Origin: Clostridia bacterium
GTDB lineage: Bacteria > Bacillota > Peptococcia > Peptococcales > SKKY01
Direction of reading: 5' to 3'
DNA length: 30,933 nt
Assembly: GCA_007123515.1 (NCBI GenBank)
Contig: SKKY01000027.1
Coordinates: forward strand, 1 to 30,933
Shown here piece after piece: positions 1 to 7,958 of the stretch. Each line of letters opens with the position of its first letter. Position 1 is the stretch's first letter. The notes beneath the pieces were generated by a model. It was not told the DNA's origin and did no database searches. It saw only the letters and a list, made by a program, of their open reading frames with translations. A program made the position numbers and the translations under genes.

Positions 1-608
1 ATGTAAGTGGCCATCCTCTAGATGAATACAGTAGTACACTAAAGAAACATATGGAGTACGAAATTTCTGAACTGCCAGCATTGCGTGATAGAATGAGAAC
101 AAAAATAGCGGGGATTCTTACCGAAGCGGTAAGAAAGCCTACAAAAAAAGGTCAAACTATGGCATACTGTATTTTGGAAGACCTTTCAGGTCAGATTGAT
201 GTGCTAGTCTTTCCCAATACCCTTGAAAAATACTATGAGCAAGTTGGAGAAGGCCGTTTTGTTGAAATTGTCGGAACCCTGCAGTTGCAGGAAGATGCCG
301 TAAAATTTTTTGCAGAAAGAATCAAGGAGATTAAAAAAGAGTCACAACCTGTGGTAAAAGAAAATCCAATTCCTGAAACGGGAAAAAAACTGATCATTGA
401 GTTTGTTAAAAAACCTAAAGATAACAAGCTGTTACTTAGGTTAAAAGATACTTTTTCAAGAAACAAAGGCAGCACCAGAGTATTATTACGCTTTCCGGGA
501 CACCTGACAGATATGATTCTTCCTGAAGAAAGCAACGTGAGTGCAGGTGAGAATCTGTTTAAAGACTTGCAAAAGTATAAAGAATATATTGACTATTCTT
601 TTGAATAA
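1..608 (+). CDS. dnaE: DNA polymerase III alpha subunit, C-terminal fragment
   Basis: This is the 3' end of the replicative DNA polymerase alpha subunit; the 5' part lies outside the window. The reading frame is open from base 3, where VSGHPLDEY is encoded. That matches the conserved linker between the polymerase core and the OB-fold in bacterial DnaE. Next comes an OB-fold nucleic-acid binding region (tRNA_anti type, roughly TKIAGILTEAV through FFAERIKEI) and a short C-terminal tail domain. An internal ATG at base 51 is not the real start, because the homologous frame continues upstream of it. The gene ends 43 nt before coaD. The downstream order (pfkA, pyk) is the usual Firmicutes neighbourhood of dnaE. 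Identification is by recognition of the conserved motif and synteny. Confidence 0.93.
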   Translation, partial: VSGHPLDEYSSTLKKHMEYEISELPALRDRMRTKIAGILTEAVRKPTKKGQTMAYCILEDLSGQIDVLVFPNTLEKYYEQVGEGRFVEIVGTLQLQEDAVKFFAERIKEIKKESQPVVKENPIPETGKKLIIEFVKKPKDNKLLLRLKDTFSRNKGSTRVLLRFPGHLTDMILPEESNVSAGENLFKDLQKYKEYIDYSFE

Positions 609-651
609 ATAAGGAAGTAAATATTTTTAATGCATATTAGGGGGTCATATC

Positions 652-1158
652 TTGTCAAAGACAGTAGCAATTTATCCGGGAACCTTTGATCCGGTGACCA
701 ACGGACACGTTCATATTGTAAAACGTTCACTTAAACTGTTCGATAAAGTGATTATAGCCGTAGCGAATGATAATTATAAATCGACAATTTTTTCAACGGC
801 AGAACGGGTGGAACTAATGGAAAAATGTTTTGAAGATGAGCCTAATGTTGAGGTTGATATTTTTTCAGGACTGATTGCCGATTATTCGGTTGAAAAAAAT
901 GCACATGCTCTGATTCGGGGATTGCGAGCCATTTCTGATTTTGAATATGAAATGCAGATGGCAGCCATGAACCGGACATTAAACAGTGAATTAGAAACTA
1001 TCTTTTTAATGACAGATGCCAAATATTCCTTTATCAGCTCAACCATTATAAAAAATGTGGCTTGTTTAGGCGGGGAAATTCGTACGCTTGTGCCTGTAGT
1101 GGTTGTTAAAGCTCTTGAAGAGAAATACCAAAAGGAGAGTAAATATTATGGCGAATAG
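652..1158 (+). CDS. coaD: Phosphopantetheine adenylyltransferase
   Basis: This enzyme catalyses the penultimate step of coenzyme A synthesis: 4'-phosphopantetheine plus ATP gives dephospho-CoA plus pyrophosphate, in the cytosol. The 168-residue length is normal for the family. The nucleotidyltransferase motif is visible as YPGTFDPVTNGHVHIV near the N-terminus, with the T/HxGH-type NGH. The mid-protein signature ALIRGLRAISDFEYEMQMA and the C-terminal ISST-type motif (SFISSTIIKNVA) are also present. The start is TTG at 652, placed 7-8 nt after a G-rich ribosome binding site (AGGGGG); no ATG in the right position competes. The last 11 nt overlap the start of mtrB, which suggests translational coupling. 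CoaD is more often next to rsmD, so this position between dnaE and mtrB is a minor rearrangement. Confidence 0.95.
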   Translation: MSKTVAIYPGTFDPVTNGHVHIVKRSLKLFDKVIIAVANDNYKSTIFSTAERVELMEKCFEDEPNVEVDIFSGLIADYSVEKNAHALIRGLRAISDFEYEMQMAAMNRTLNSELETIFLMTDAKYSFISSTIIKNVACLGGEIRTLVPVVVVKALEEKYQKESKYYGE

Positions 1159-1372
1159 CAATGATACGGATTATGTGGTAATTAAAGCTTTGCAAAATGG
1201 GGTAAATTTAAGTGGAATGACCCGTGGAAAAGATACGAAGCTTCATCATACTGAAAAGCTTGATCAGGGTGAAGTTCTGATCGCGCAGTTTACTGAACAG
1301 ACATCAGCTATGAAAATAAGAGGCAAAGCAGAAATATATACAAAACACGGGAAAATTATTTCCGGAGAATAA
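1148..1372 (+). CDS. mtrB: trp RNA-binding attenuation protein (TRAP)
   Basis: The 74-residue product aligns without gaps over most of its length with Bacillus subtilis TRAP as I recall it. TRAP forms an 11-subunit ring that, when loaded with tryptophan, binds GAG/UAG triplet arrays in trp mRNA leaders. Residues of the RNA-binding KKR set are present at the same numbering (K37, K56, R58), as are E36 and D39. Residues around the tryptophan pocket (T25, T30, H34, Q47, T49, S53) are also kept. One RNA-contacting position differs: residue 32 is Leu instead of Phe. The chosen start is ATG 1148, behind AAGGAG with a 7-9 nt spacer. An in-frame upstream extension from 1103 lies inside coaD and is not needed. 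In Bacillus, mtrB follows mtrA/folE; here it overlaps coaD and precedes pfkA. Confidence 0.93.
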   Translation: MANSNDTDYVVIKALQNGVNLSGMTRGKDTKLHHTEKLDQGEVLIAQFTEQTSAMKIRGKAEIYTKHGKIISGE

Positions 1373-1413
1373 TCAAAAAGCACCGAGCCAAAGGTGATGA
1401 AGGGTGTGGGAAC

Positions 1414-2376
1414 ATGATTAAAAAAATCGGCCTGTTAACAAGCGGAGGAGATGCTCCGGGGATGAATGCCGCTGTACGTGCAGTGGTTAGAACAGCCATT
1501 TACAGTGGAATCAAAGTTCTTGGTTTTGAAAGAGGATATCAGGGGTTGCTGGATAATTCATATTATGAAATGAATACAACCAGTGTGTCCGATATTATTC
1601 ATCGTGGAGGCACCATCTTAAAAACGGCCAGGTCAGAATCCTTTAAGACTTCAGAAGGACAAAAATATGCAAGCTTTATCCTTGAAAAAAATGAAGTGGA
1701 TGCGCTGGTGGTAATCGGAGGAGACGGTTCTTTTAGAGGCGCTCATGAGCTGAGTAAGTTTGGTGTAAAAATTATTGGAATTCCGGGAACGATAGATAAC
1801 GACATTTATGGTACTGATTATACAATTGGCTTTGATACAGCGGTTGACACTGTGGTCAGCGCGATTAATAAGATCAGAGATACTGCCTCAAGTCACGAAC
1901 GAACGTTTGTTGTGGAATGTATGGGTCGGGACTCTGGTTGGATTGCCTTAACGGCAGGTTTAGCCGGAGGAGCCGAAGATGTTTTGATACCCGAGCAAGA
2001 ATTTTCCTATCAGGATTGTGCTGAAAAGTTAAAGGCTGGTTTTAAGAGGGGGAAAGCGCACGGAATCATAGTGCTTTCAGAAGGCGTAGAAAACTCTGAT
2101 ATATTTTCAAAGACGCTGGAAAAACATTTGGGGATGAGTGTTAACAGAACTGTGCTGGGTCATATTCAAAGAGGTGGCCAGCCGAGCTCATTTGATAAAG
2201 TAATGGCAAGTAAGATGGGCTACTGGGCGATAGAAGAATTATTAAGAAGCCGTGAAGATCATATGATTGGCGTAAAAGGCGGCGAAAAAGTGCTGGTACC
2301 TTTTAAGGACATTTTTCATAACAAGAAAGACATCGATCCTGTTTTGCTGGATATGACCAATATCTTAAACCTGTGA
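1414..2376 (+). CDS. pfkA: ATP-dependent 6-phosphofructokinase
   Basis: This is the committed step of glycolysis: fructose 6-phosphate plus ATP gives fructose 1,6-bisphosphate. The 320-residue length is that of the bacterial PfkA group. GGDGS at residues 102-106 has Gly at the position that in pyrophosphate-dependent enzymes is usually Asp, so ATP is the expected donor. The catalytic loop PGTIDNDI carries the proton acceptor (D128), and ECMGRDSGWIAL and GHIQRGGQPS are further family motifs. The ATG start at 1414 follows a weak GGGTGTGGG-type binding site. Its stop codon lies just before the pyk ribosome binding site, so the two glycolytic genes are cotranscribed and probably translationally coupled. 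Allosteric control by PEP and ADP is usual in this family but cannot be read directly here. Confidence 0.96.
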   Translation: MIKKIGLLTSGGDAPGMNAAVRAVVRTAIYSGIKVLGFERGYQGLLDNSYYEMNTTSVSDIIHRGGTILKTARSESFKTSEGQKYASFILEKNEVDALVVIGGDGSFRGAHELSKFGVKIIGIPGTIDNDIYGTDYTIGFDTAVDTVVSAINKIRDTASSHERTFVVECMGRDSGWIALTAGLAGGAEDVLIPEQEFSYQDCAEKLKAGFKRGKAHGIIVLSEGVENSDIFSKTLEKHLGMSVNRTVLGHIQRGGQPSSFDKVMASKMGYWAIEELLRSREDHMIGVKGGEKVLVPFKDIFHNKKDIDPVLLDMTNILNL

Positions 2377-2387
2377 GGAGAGAGAAG

Positions 2388-3812
2388 ATGAGAAAAACGA
2401 AAATTGTAGCTACGATTGGCCCGGCTAGTGGTCAAATAGAGATTCTTACGGAATTGATAAATAAGGGATTTGATGTAGCGAGACTAAATTTTTCTCATGG
2501 CACACATGAATCGCATTTAACAATGATTAATAATATCAGAGAGGCTGAAAAGGCTACAGGTCGCACCATTGCTATTATGATGGATACCATGGGGCCGGAG
2601 ATCAGAACCGGGATATTTAAAGAAGTTAAGACGGTTCTTACCGCAGGCATGAATGTGATCGTGACACCTGAAAAAATACTTGGAGATGCCTGCAGATTTT
2701 CTGTGACTTATGAAAAAATTGCCGAGGATTTATTTCCCGGAGACCATATTCTTATTGACGACGGAAACATTGATTTAGTCGTAAACCGAATCGATAACAA
2801 TCAAGTCTATGCTACGGTTCTTACCGGAGGCGAGATCTCAAATAATAAAGGGGTGAATCTTCCCTATAAAAAACTCGATCTTCCTTCCTTAATTGAAAAA
2901 GATATTGCAGACATTGAGTTTGGAATCACCCATGACCTTGATTATGTAGCTGCCAGCTTTGTGCGTTCAGCCAAAGATATTCTTGCGATAAAAGAGCTGA
3001 TTGATCAGGCCAACTGTGATATGGCGATCATTGCAAAAATAGAAAATGCAGAGGGTGTAGAAAATATAGATGAGATTCTTGAGGTTGCCGATGGTGTTAT
3101 GGTGGCTAGAGGAGATCTTGGAGTAGAAATTCCTCCAGAAGAAGTGCCCATCGCTCAGAAAAAGATCATCAGAAAATCGAATATGATCGGAAAGCCAGTC
3201 ATTACTGCGACCCAAATGCTTGATTCGATGATCAGGAATCCAAGACCGACCAGAGCAGAGGCCTCCGATGTGGCCAATGCCATTTTTGACGGAACTGATG
3301 CGATTATGCTTTCCGGCGAAACAGCTGCGGGTAAATATCCCGTATTAGCCGTGGCGATGATGAACCGGATTGCTTTGAAAATAGAAAAAGAACTATTGAC
3401 AACAAAAAGAGACTTCATTAATGAGCCGGTCAGAAATACGGTATCTGATGCCATTGCCAATGCCACCTGTAAAATCGCTAAAAACCTTGATGCATCAGCC
3501 ATTATTACATCTACCACATCCGGATCCACAGCCAGGATGGTCTCTAAGTATCGTCCGAATGCCCAGATTATAGCAGCAACGCCCAGTGAAAAAGTATTTA
3601 GACAGCTTAAAATGATCTGGGGTGTAGAATCAATCATCACTCCTCATAATCATGGAACCGATGAAATGATCAAAAGTGCAGTTAACACCTCTCTTTCAAA
3701 AGATTTAATTACTAATGGTGATCTTGTGATTCTAACAGCCGGAATTCCGGTAAGTACTAAAGGAACGACAAATTTGATTAAAGTAGAAGTAGTAGGGCAG
3801 TATCAGTTTTAA
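2388..3812 (+). CDS. pyk: Pyruvate kinase
   Basis: This converts PEP and ADP to pyruvate and ATP, the last step of glycolysis. Conserved motifs run in order: KTKIVATIGPAS at the N-terminus, ARLNFSHGTHE, GPEIRTG, the substrate/metal site IIAKIENAEGVENIDEI, VMVARGDLGVEIP, TATQMLDSMI and RAEASDVANAIFDGTDAIML. A regulatory C-terminal domain ends near residue 474. Glu in GPEIRTG is the residue associated with potassium dependence. The following C-terminal PEP-utiliser domain found in bacilli (about 585 residues) is absent. Residue 3 before PEIR is Met (DTMGPEI), where many family members have Lys. The start chosen is ATG 2388 behind AGGAG; a GTG at 2373 in the same frame overlaps the pfkA stop and has no binding site. 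Confidence 0.96.
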   Translation: MRKTKIVATIGPASGQIEILTELINKGFDVARLNFSHGTHESHLTMINNIREAEKATGRTIAIMMDTMGPEIRTGIFKEVKTVLTAGMNVIVTPEKILGDACRFSVTYEKIAEDLFPGDHILIDDGNIDLVVNRIDNNQVYATVLTGGEISNNKGVNLPYKKLDLPSLIEKDIADIEFGITHDLDYVAASFVRSAKDILAIKELIDQANCDMAIIAKIENAEGVENIDEILEVADGVMVARGDLGVEIPPEEVPIAQKKIIRKSNMIGKPVITATQMLDSMIRNPRPTRAEASDVANAIFDGTDAIMLSGETAAGKYPVLAVAMMNRIALKIEKELLTTKRDFINEPVRNTVSDAIANATCKIAKNLDASAIITSTTSGSTARMVSKYRPNAQIIAATPSEKVFRQLKMIWGVESIITPHNHGTDEMIKSAVNTSLSKDLITNGDLVILTAGIPVSTKGTTNLIKVEVVGQYQF

Positions 3813-3850
3813 CGAGATCCATAATAATGCGTGAATAAGGAGGTGAAAAA

Positions 3851-4180
3851 ATGAAACAGCTATACAAGTCCAATACTGATCGGATTATCTTTGGTGTGTG
3901 TGGAGGTATAGGTGAATTTTTGGGGATTTCTGGTACCATTGTCAGACTTTTATTTATTATCTTTACTTTAGCAGGCGGAAGTGGTATTTTGTTATATATT
4001 CTGGCGGCTATTATTATTCCGAGAAATAAAGTATATGTGACGCACAGACAGCCACAAAGAGAGCGTCAACGGACAAAAAAGGAGGATGTCTATAAAAATA
4101 AGGAATATAATGTATACCAGACAGACGAAGAACAACTTCAAAGAGATGATCAGGAAAACATTTACAAAAGCAAAGAGTAG
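3851..4180 (+). CDS. PspC-domain small membrane protein
   Basis: The 109-residue protein starts with a PspC domain (residues about 2-60). It shows the family pattern KQLYKSNTDRIIFGVCGGIGEF, followed by one strongly hydrophobic segment (VRLLFIIFTLAGGSGILLYILAAIIIP) and a polar, charged tail rich in Arg, Lys, Glu and Gln. PspC proteins sit in the cytoplasmic membrane. In enterobacteria PspC senses envelope stress, while in Firmicutes short PspC proteins are often of unknown role. The ATG at 3851 follows AAGGAGGTG with good spacing. No terminator is visible between pyk and this gene, so read-through from the glycolytic operon is likely. The tail is hydrophilic and low in complexity, and I cannot assign it a function. 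Confidence 0.85.
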   Translation: MKQLYKSNTDRIIFGVCGGIGEFLGISGTIVRLLFIIFTLAGGSGILLYILAAIIIPRNKVYVTHRQPQRERQRTKKEDVYKNKEYNVYQTDEEQLQRDDQENIYKSKE

Positions 4181-4204
4181 TAAAAATAAATGCACAAAAG
4201 AAGT

Positions 4205-4356
4205 ACTGTAAGCGCCTGAACCTGAAAAGGTTGACGAGGAGGAAGTGTATCGAAGATTCGGCGGATGCTTCCCGGTTTCTGTTTAACCGATAGCGGTAAT
4301 TTAAAAGCCAGAAGTAATTCTGGTGACAAAGATTGCCTGAAAACAGTTTGTGCGTA
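4205..4356 (+). promoter_or_regulatory. glmS ribozyme (glucosamine-6-phosphate responsive self-cleaving riboswitch)
   Basis: The 198-nt gap before glmS contains the conserved core of the glmS ribozyme. It has AGCGCC at 4211-4216, GTTGACGAGGAGGAAG, a TATCGAAGATTCGGCGGATGC-type block and TTCCCGG. A 3' helix pair (CCAGAA...TTCTGG) precedes GGTGACAAAG. By analogy with characterised members, cleavage would occur between A4211 and G4212, the base preceding GCGCC. Glucosamine-6-phosphate acts as cofactor, so the mRNA is cut and glmS expression falls when the product is abundant. The end coordinates are approximate; the core is unambiguous by eye. Confidence 0.95.
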
Positions 4357-4378
4357 AATATGGGGGAATCATAAATAT

Positions 4379-6199
4379 ATGTGTGGAATCGTTGGATATA
4401 TAGGTGATCATGAAGCTTCACCAATTCTATTGGAAGGCTTAAGAAAGCTGGAGTATAGAGGGTATGACTCTGCAGGCATTGCCACTTTTTCTAAGGGAGA
4501 ACTTCGTTATGTGAAGGCCGAAGGAAAAATTGATACCTTGGAAAGCCGATTGTTAAAGGAAAACCCAATAGGAACGATTGGTATCGGGCATACTCGCTGG
4601 GCCACTCACGGTAGACCATCGGATGAAAATTCTCATCCTCATCTTTGCAACGACTGTAATATAGCCGTTGTGCACAATGGAATTATAGAAAATTATCTTG
4701 AACTAAAAGAGGAACTAGAAAAAGAAGGATTTGTTTTTCATTCTGAAACAGATACGGAAGTTATTGTTCACTTACTGAAAAAATATTTAAATGGTGATTT
4801 TGAAGTTGCTTTTTATAAGGCTGTAAGCCGTTTGCATGGCTCATACGCTCTTTGTGCCATCACTGCTGATGAACCTGATAAGATTCTTTGTGCAAGAAAA
4901 GATAGCCCCTTGGTTGTTGGTCTCGGAGAAAACGAGAACTTTATTGCCTCAGACATTCCAGCTATCCTAAGGCATACAAGAAAGTGCTATATCTTAGAAG
5001 ATGGTGAATTTGCTGTTATTACGAAGAATCAAATCAAGATTAAAGATGCCGAAGGTGTTATTATTTCTAAGAAAATGCAGGAAATCACATGGAATTCAGA
5101 AGCTGCTGAAAAAGGTGGCTATGAGCATTTTATGCTCAAGGAGATTTATGAGCAGCCTGAGGTATTTAAGAATACTTTAAGGGGTCGTCTGAAAGAAAGA
5201 ACCGTTGATTTCCCGGAATTAGGTATCTCAAAAGAAGACGTTTTAAATTGGAGTAAAATATATATTGTAGCCTGCGGAACAGCGTATCATGCCGGGCTTG
5301 TTGGGAAAACAATTTTTGAAAAAACAATGAAGATTCCGGTAGAAGTTGATATTGCATCGGAATACCGCTACCGAGATCCGTTGGTTGATGAAAAGACTTT
5401 GGTAATTGTAGTTAGCCAGTCAGGAGAGACAGCGGATACGATTGCTGCCCTAAGACATTCAAAAAGCAAAGGCGCCAAAGTTTTGGCTGTGACCAATGTA
5501 GTAGGTAGTTCTATTTCAAGAGAAGCCGACTATGTGGCTTACATCTGGGCCGGACCAGAAATATCAGTCGCTTCGACAAAGGCCTACACAACAATGTTAA
5601 TTACAGAATATCTCTTAGCCTTGTACTTTGCCGGACTTATCGGAACCTTATCGGAAGAAGAGATTGCCGGGTACGTAGAAGGACTACGTGGTATTCCTTC
5701 CCTTGCTGTACAAGTGCTTGAAAATCCGTCCTATAAGCTAATTGCAGAAAATCTGAAAGAAGAGACAGATGCATTTTATCTTGGCAGAGGACTTGACTGG
5801 GCCGTAGCGTTAGAAGGTGTATTAAAGCTAAAGGAAATTTCCTATATTCATGCTGAAGCCTATGCTGCGGGAGAGCTAAAACACGGAACATTAGCTTTAA
5901 TTACAGACGGAACCCCGGTCATTACGATTAATACACAAAAAAGTGTCTTTGATAAAACCATATCAAACATCCAGGAAGTTAGAGCACGCGGAGCAAAAGT
6001 AATCATAGTCGCTCAAGCAGATGATGAAGCATCACATAAATATGCAGAACAGATGGTCTATATTCCGACCATGGAAGATTTTTTAGTACCGGTAATAGCA
6101 GCCATACCATTACAGCTAATCGCATATTATACAGCAGTAGCCCGCGGAACCAACGTCGATCAGCCAAGAAACCTAGCCAAATCAGTCACAGTTGAGTAG
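4379..6199 (+). CDS. glmS: Glutamine--fructose-6-phosphate aminotransferase (isomerising)
   Basis: This makes glucosamine-6-phosphate from fructose-6-phosphate and glutamine, the entry to peptidoglycan amino sugars. The 606-residue length is typical. The N-terminal class II glutamine amidotransferase domain begins MCGIVGYIG, with Cys2 as the nucleophile after Met removal. It contains GHTRWATHG, NGIIENY and SDIPAIL motifs. Two SIS sugar-binding domains follow (ACGTAYHAG, SQSGETADTI, KAYTTMLI; then YLGRGLDWAVALEGVLKLKEISYIHAEAYAAGELKHG). The C-terminal signature NVDQPRNLAKSVTVE is intact. The ATG follows GGGGG with suitable spacing. The gene is controlled by the ribozyme immediately upstream and ends at a strong hairpin terminator. 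Confidence 0.98.
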   Translation: MCGIVGYIGDHEASPILLEGLRKLEYRGYDSAGIATFSKGELRYVKAEGKIDTLESRLLKENPIGTIGIGHTRWATHGRPSDENSHPHLCNDCNIAVVHNGIIENYLELKEELEKEGFVFHSETDTEVIVHLLKKYLNGDFEVAFYKAVSRLHGSYALCAITADEPDKILCARKDSPLVVGLGENENFIASDIPAILRHTRKCYILEDGEFAVITKNQIKIKDAEGVIISKKMQEITWNSEAAEKGGYEHFMLKEIYEQPEVFKNTLRGRLKERTVDFPELGISKEDVLNWSKIYIVACGTAYHAGLVGKTIFEKTMKIPVEVDIASEYRYRDPLVDEKTLVIVVSQSGETADTIAALRHSKSKGAKVLAVTNVVGSSISREADYVAYIWAGPEISVASTKAYTTMLITEYLLALYFAGLIGTLSEEEIAGYVEGLRGIPSLAVQVLENPSYKLIAENLKEETDAFYLGRGLDWAVALEGVLKLKEISYIHAEAYAAGELKHGTLALITDGTPVITINTQKSVFDKTISNIQEVRARGAKVIIVAQADDEASHKYAEQMVYIPTMEDFLVPVIAAIPLQLIAYYTAVARGTNVDQPRNLAKSVTVE

Positions 6200-6246
6200 T
6201 GAGTAGGGGCAGGCTTTGGATTGTCGGATTCATAAGAATATATATA

Positions 6247-6280
6247 AAGCCGCTACTTTCTTAAGAGTAGCGGCTTTTTT
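6247..6280 (+). terminator. Rho-independent terminator after glmS
   Basis: A 12-bp perfect stem (AAAGCCGCTACT with AGTAGCGGCTTT, 7-nt loop) is followed by a T run. It ends the transcript about 50 nt after glmS. The 180 nt that follow, up to the next gene, show no other structure I can support. Confidence 0.93.
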
Positions 6281-6462
6281 GATATAAATATGCACTGATA
6301 ACGTATGAACATTTTGCCGCAAAAGGGATGCGTAAACGTATAGTGGAAAAACATATTGTTTTTTACAAGATTAATGTAAGAGATGAAACAGTAACGATTA
6401 TCAGATTTTTATACCCAAGAAGGAATTGGTAGTCATCGGAAAAAAAGGAGGCATAATCAATC

Positions 6463-7824
6463 GTGCGACAGTTATTTATGATAACAGCCATTATGATGAC
6501 AAGTTTTGTTTATATAAACGAAATAATAGAGAGTGCTGTCTTTCTTCACATCAGTTATATTATGGCATGGCTGATGCTTATTTCCGGCCTGCTATTTGCC
6601 CGGCGGTTTACACGGATTCTTTGTTTAAGTCTTTTGGCTCTTTCATCTTTCATCACCTTTTTCTACAAAATTCCTCTGGCCGGAATTTTTGCAGGAGTTG
6701 CCATGGTAATTCCTTTGGTCATCCTTTTTATGCTTGTGCCCTTTATATCAATAGCCATCCGTCGTGGTGGTTATCTAGTGTCACTCAACTATTATATTAA
6801 AGCCTATGCAGAGAGCCCAAAGAGCTTCTATGCGTTAGTCACCGGAGTCGTATTTACCCTGGGTTCAGTTATGAATATGGTTTCAGTTCGCGTTGTTCAT
6901 GATATTCTGGAAGAAAGCCGGCTGCCGGAAGATTTTCTCTTACGGTCTTACACAACAGGATTTGTTTCCAGTATGGTTTGGTCACCTTTTTTTACCGGAG
7001 TAACACTTGCGGTAACTTATGCTGAAGTACGTTTAGCAACATTTATGCCCTATGCTTTGCTGTATGCTGCAGGAATCTACCTTCTGGGCCTTATCGTCTA
7101 CAAATCGGATCGCAAAGGACAACACAAGCTGTCTTTATCACTTCAGGCTATTGAAATAAAAGAACAAATTCACTCACATACGGCTGCAAGAAAGCTGCGG
7201 ATGCTTTTAATCAATTTGGCCTTTTTGCTTATGCTTGTTCTTGCTGGAGAAAGAATAATACCCTTTTCCAGCATCATGTATATAGTCAGCTTTATTAGTG
7301 TAGCCTACGGAATGGTATGGTTGTATACGGTTACAGATATAAAAACATGGGTGCAGGATGTTAGTAATTATCGTCTGCGAATCATCCAGATGGTTAATGA
7401 AATGGTATTTTTTCTTACGGTTGGAATTCTGGCTGCGGCCATCTCTTTATCACCACTTCAATCTTATGTTCAGTCTTTCTTCCTTGGAATAGCAGAGACA
7501 AGCACCATTCTTTTAATTACATCGATCATTTTATCAATGGTATTCTTTGCCGCTTTTGGAATATCACAGGTAGCTACGATTACGGTTTTAGGCAATGTGC
7601 TTCAGGCTTCAGCGATTGGATTGACACCAGTTGCCTATGCCCTGACCTTTATGGCGGGATGGGCCCTTTCGGCGATCACATCGCCATTTGTGGCCTTTAA
7701 TATGATCCTACGCGAACTCTTAGGGTACCACCCTTTTGCGATCGCTTTTCGTCATAACATAGCATTTAAGCTACTATTTCTTGGATTATCAGTAATCTTT
7801 ATTCGTTTATTGACTATCTTATAG
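6463..7824 (+). CDS. Polytopic membrane protein, possible ion-transporter-superfamily permease
   Basis: This is a 453-residue, very hydrophobic protein with about 11-12 predicted membrane segments and a central hydrophilic loop (around SDRKGQHKLSLSLQAIEIKEQIHSH). The two halves each contain a short polar break within hydrophobic sequence (GSVMNMVSVRVVHDI in the first, GISQVATITVLGNVL in the second). That arrangement recalls two-repeat, re-entrant-loop transporters of the ArsB/CitMHS/SLC13 type. This is an inference from pattern, not a recognised family match. The start is GTG 6463 after AAGGAGG; a TTG-started reading frame beginning at 6426 in another phase is a shadow. It appears to be a single-gene transcript, between the glmS terminator and a weaker hairpin at 7844-7870. 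The substrate is unknown. Confidence 0.75.
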   Translation: MRQLFMITAIMMTSFVYINEIIESAVFLHISYIMAWLMLISGLLFARRFTRILCLSLLALSSFITFFYKIPLAGIFAGVAMVIPLVILFMLVPFISIAIRRGGYLVSLNYYIKAYAESPKSFYALVTGVVFTLGSVMNMVSVRVVHDILEESRLPEDFLLRSYTTGFVSSMVWSPFFTGVTLAVTYAEVRLATFMPYALLYAAGIYLLGLIVYKSDRKGQHKLSLSLQAIEIKEQIHSHTAARKLRMLLINLAFLLMLVLAGERIIPFSSIMYIVSFISVAYGMVWLYTVTDIKTWVQDVSNYRLRIIQMVNEMVFFLTVGILAAAISLSPLQSYVQSFFLGIAETSTILLITSIILSMVFFAAFGISQVATITVLGNVLQASAIGLTPVAYALTFMAGWALSAITSPFVAFNMILRELLGYHPFAIAFRHNIAFKLLFLGLSVIFIRLLTIL

Positions 7825-7843
7825 TAAGCGAAAAGATATTGGA

Positions 7844-7870
7844 AAAAAAGCTCCGGGGAACCGGATTTTT
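7844..7870 (+). terminator. Weak putative terminator
   Basis: TCCGG and CCGGA enclose a GGAA tetraloop at 7852-7865. They are flanked by an A run and a T run that can extend the stem. The five GC-rich pairs make it plausible but short. It lies between the membrane protein and the flavodoxin-like gene. A TATAAT at 7914-7919 just downstream may be a -10 box, but I see no good -35. Confidence 0.45.
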
Positions 7871-7958
7871 CAGGTATATTCGATTTAAAAACCAAAATTA
7901 AAAGATTTTAAGGTATAATCGAAAAAAAAATAAATCATAATAATTGGAGATGGAAAAA

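Noticed and set aside
2372..2392. Several GAG triplets over the pyk ribosome binding site as a possible TRAP target
   Set aside because: Only about four GAGs, overlapping or irregularly spaced; TRAP sites need many triplets at 4-5 nt periodicity. A purine-rich Shine-Dalgarno explains them.
6426..6800. 124-residue frame overlapping the start of the membrane protein
   Set aside because: Its TTG start lacks a binding site, the composition is not protein-like, and the overlapping frame from 6463 has a clear binding site and membrane topology.
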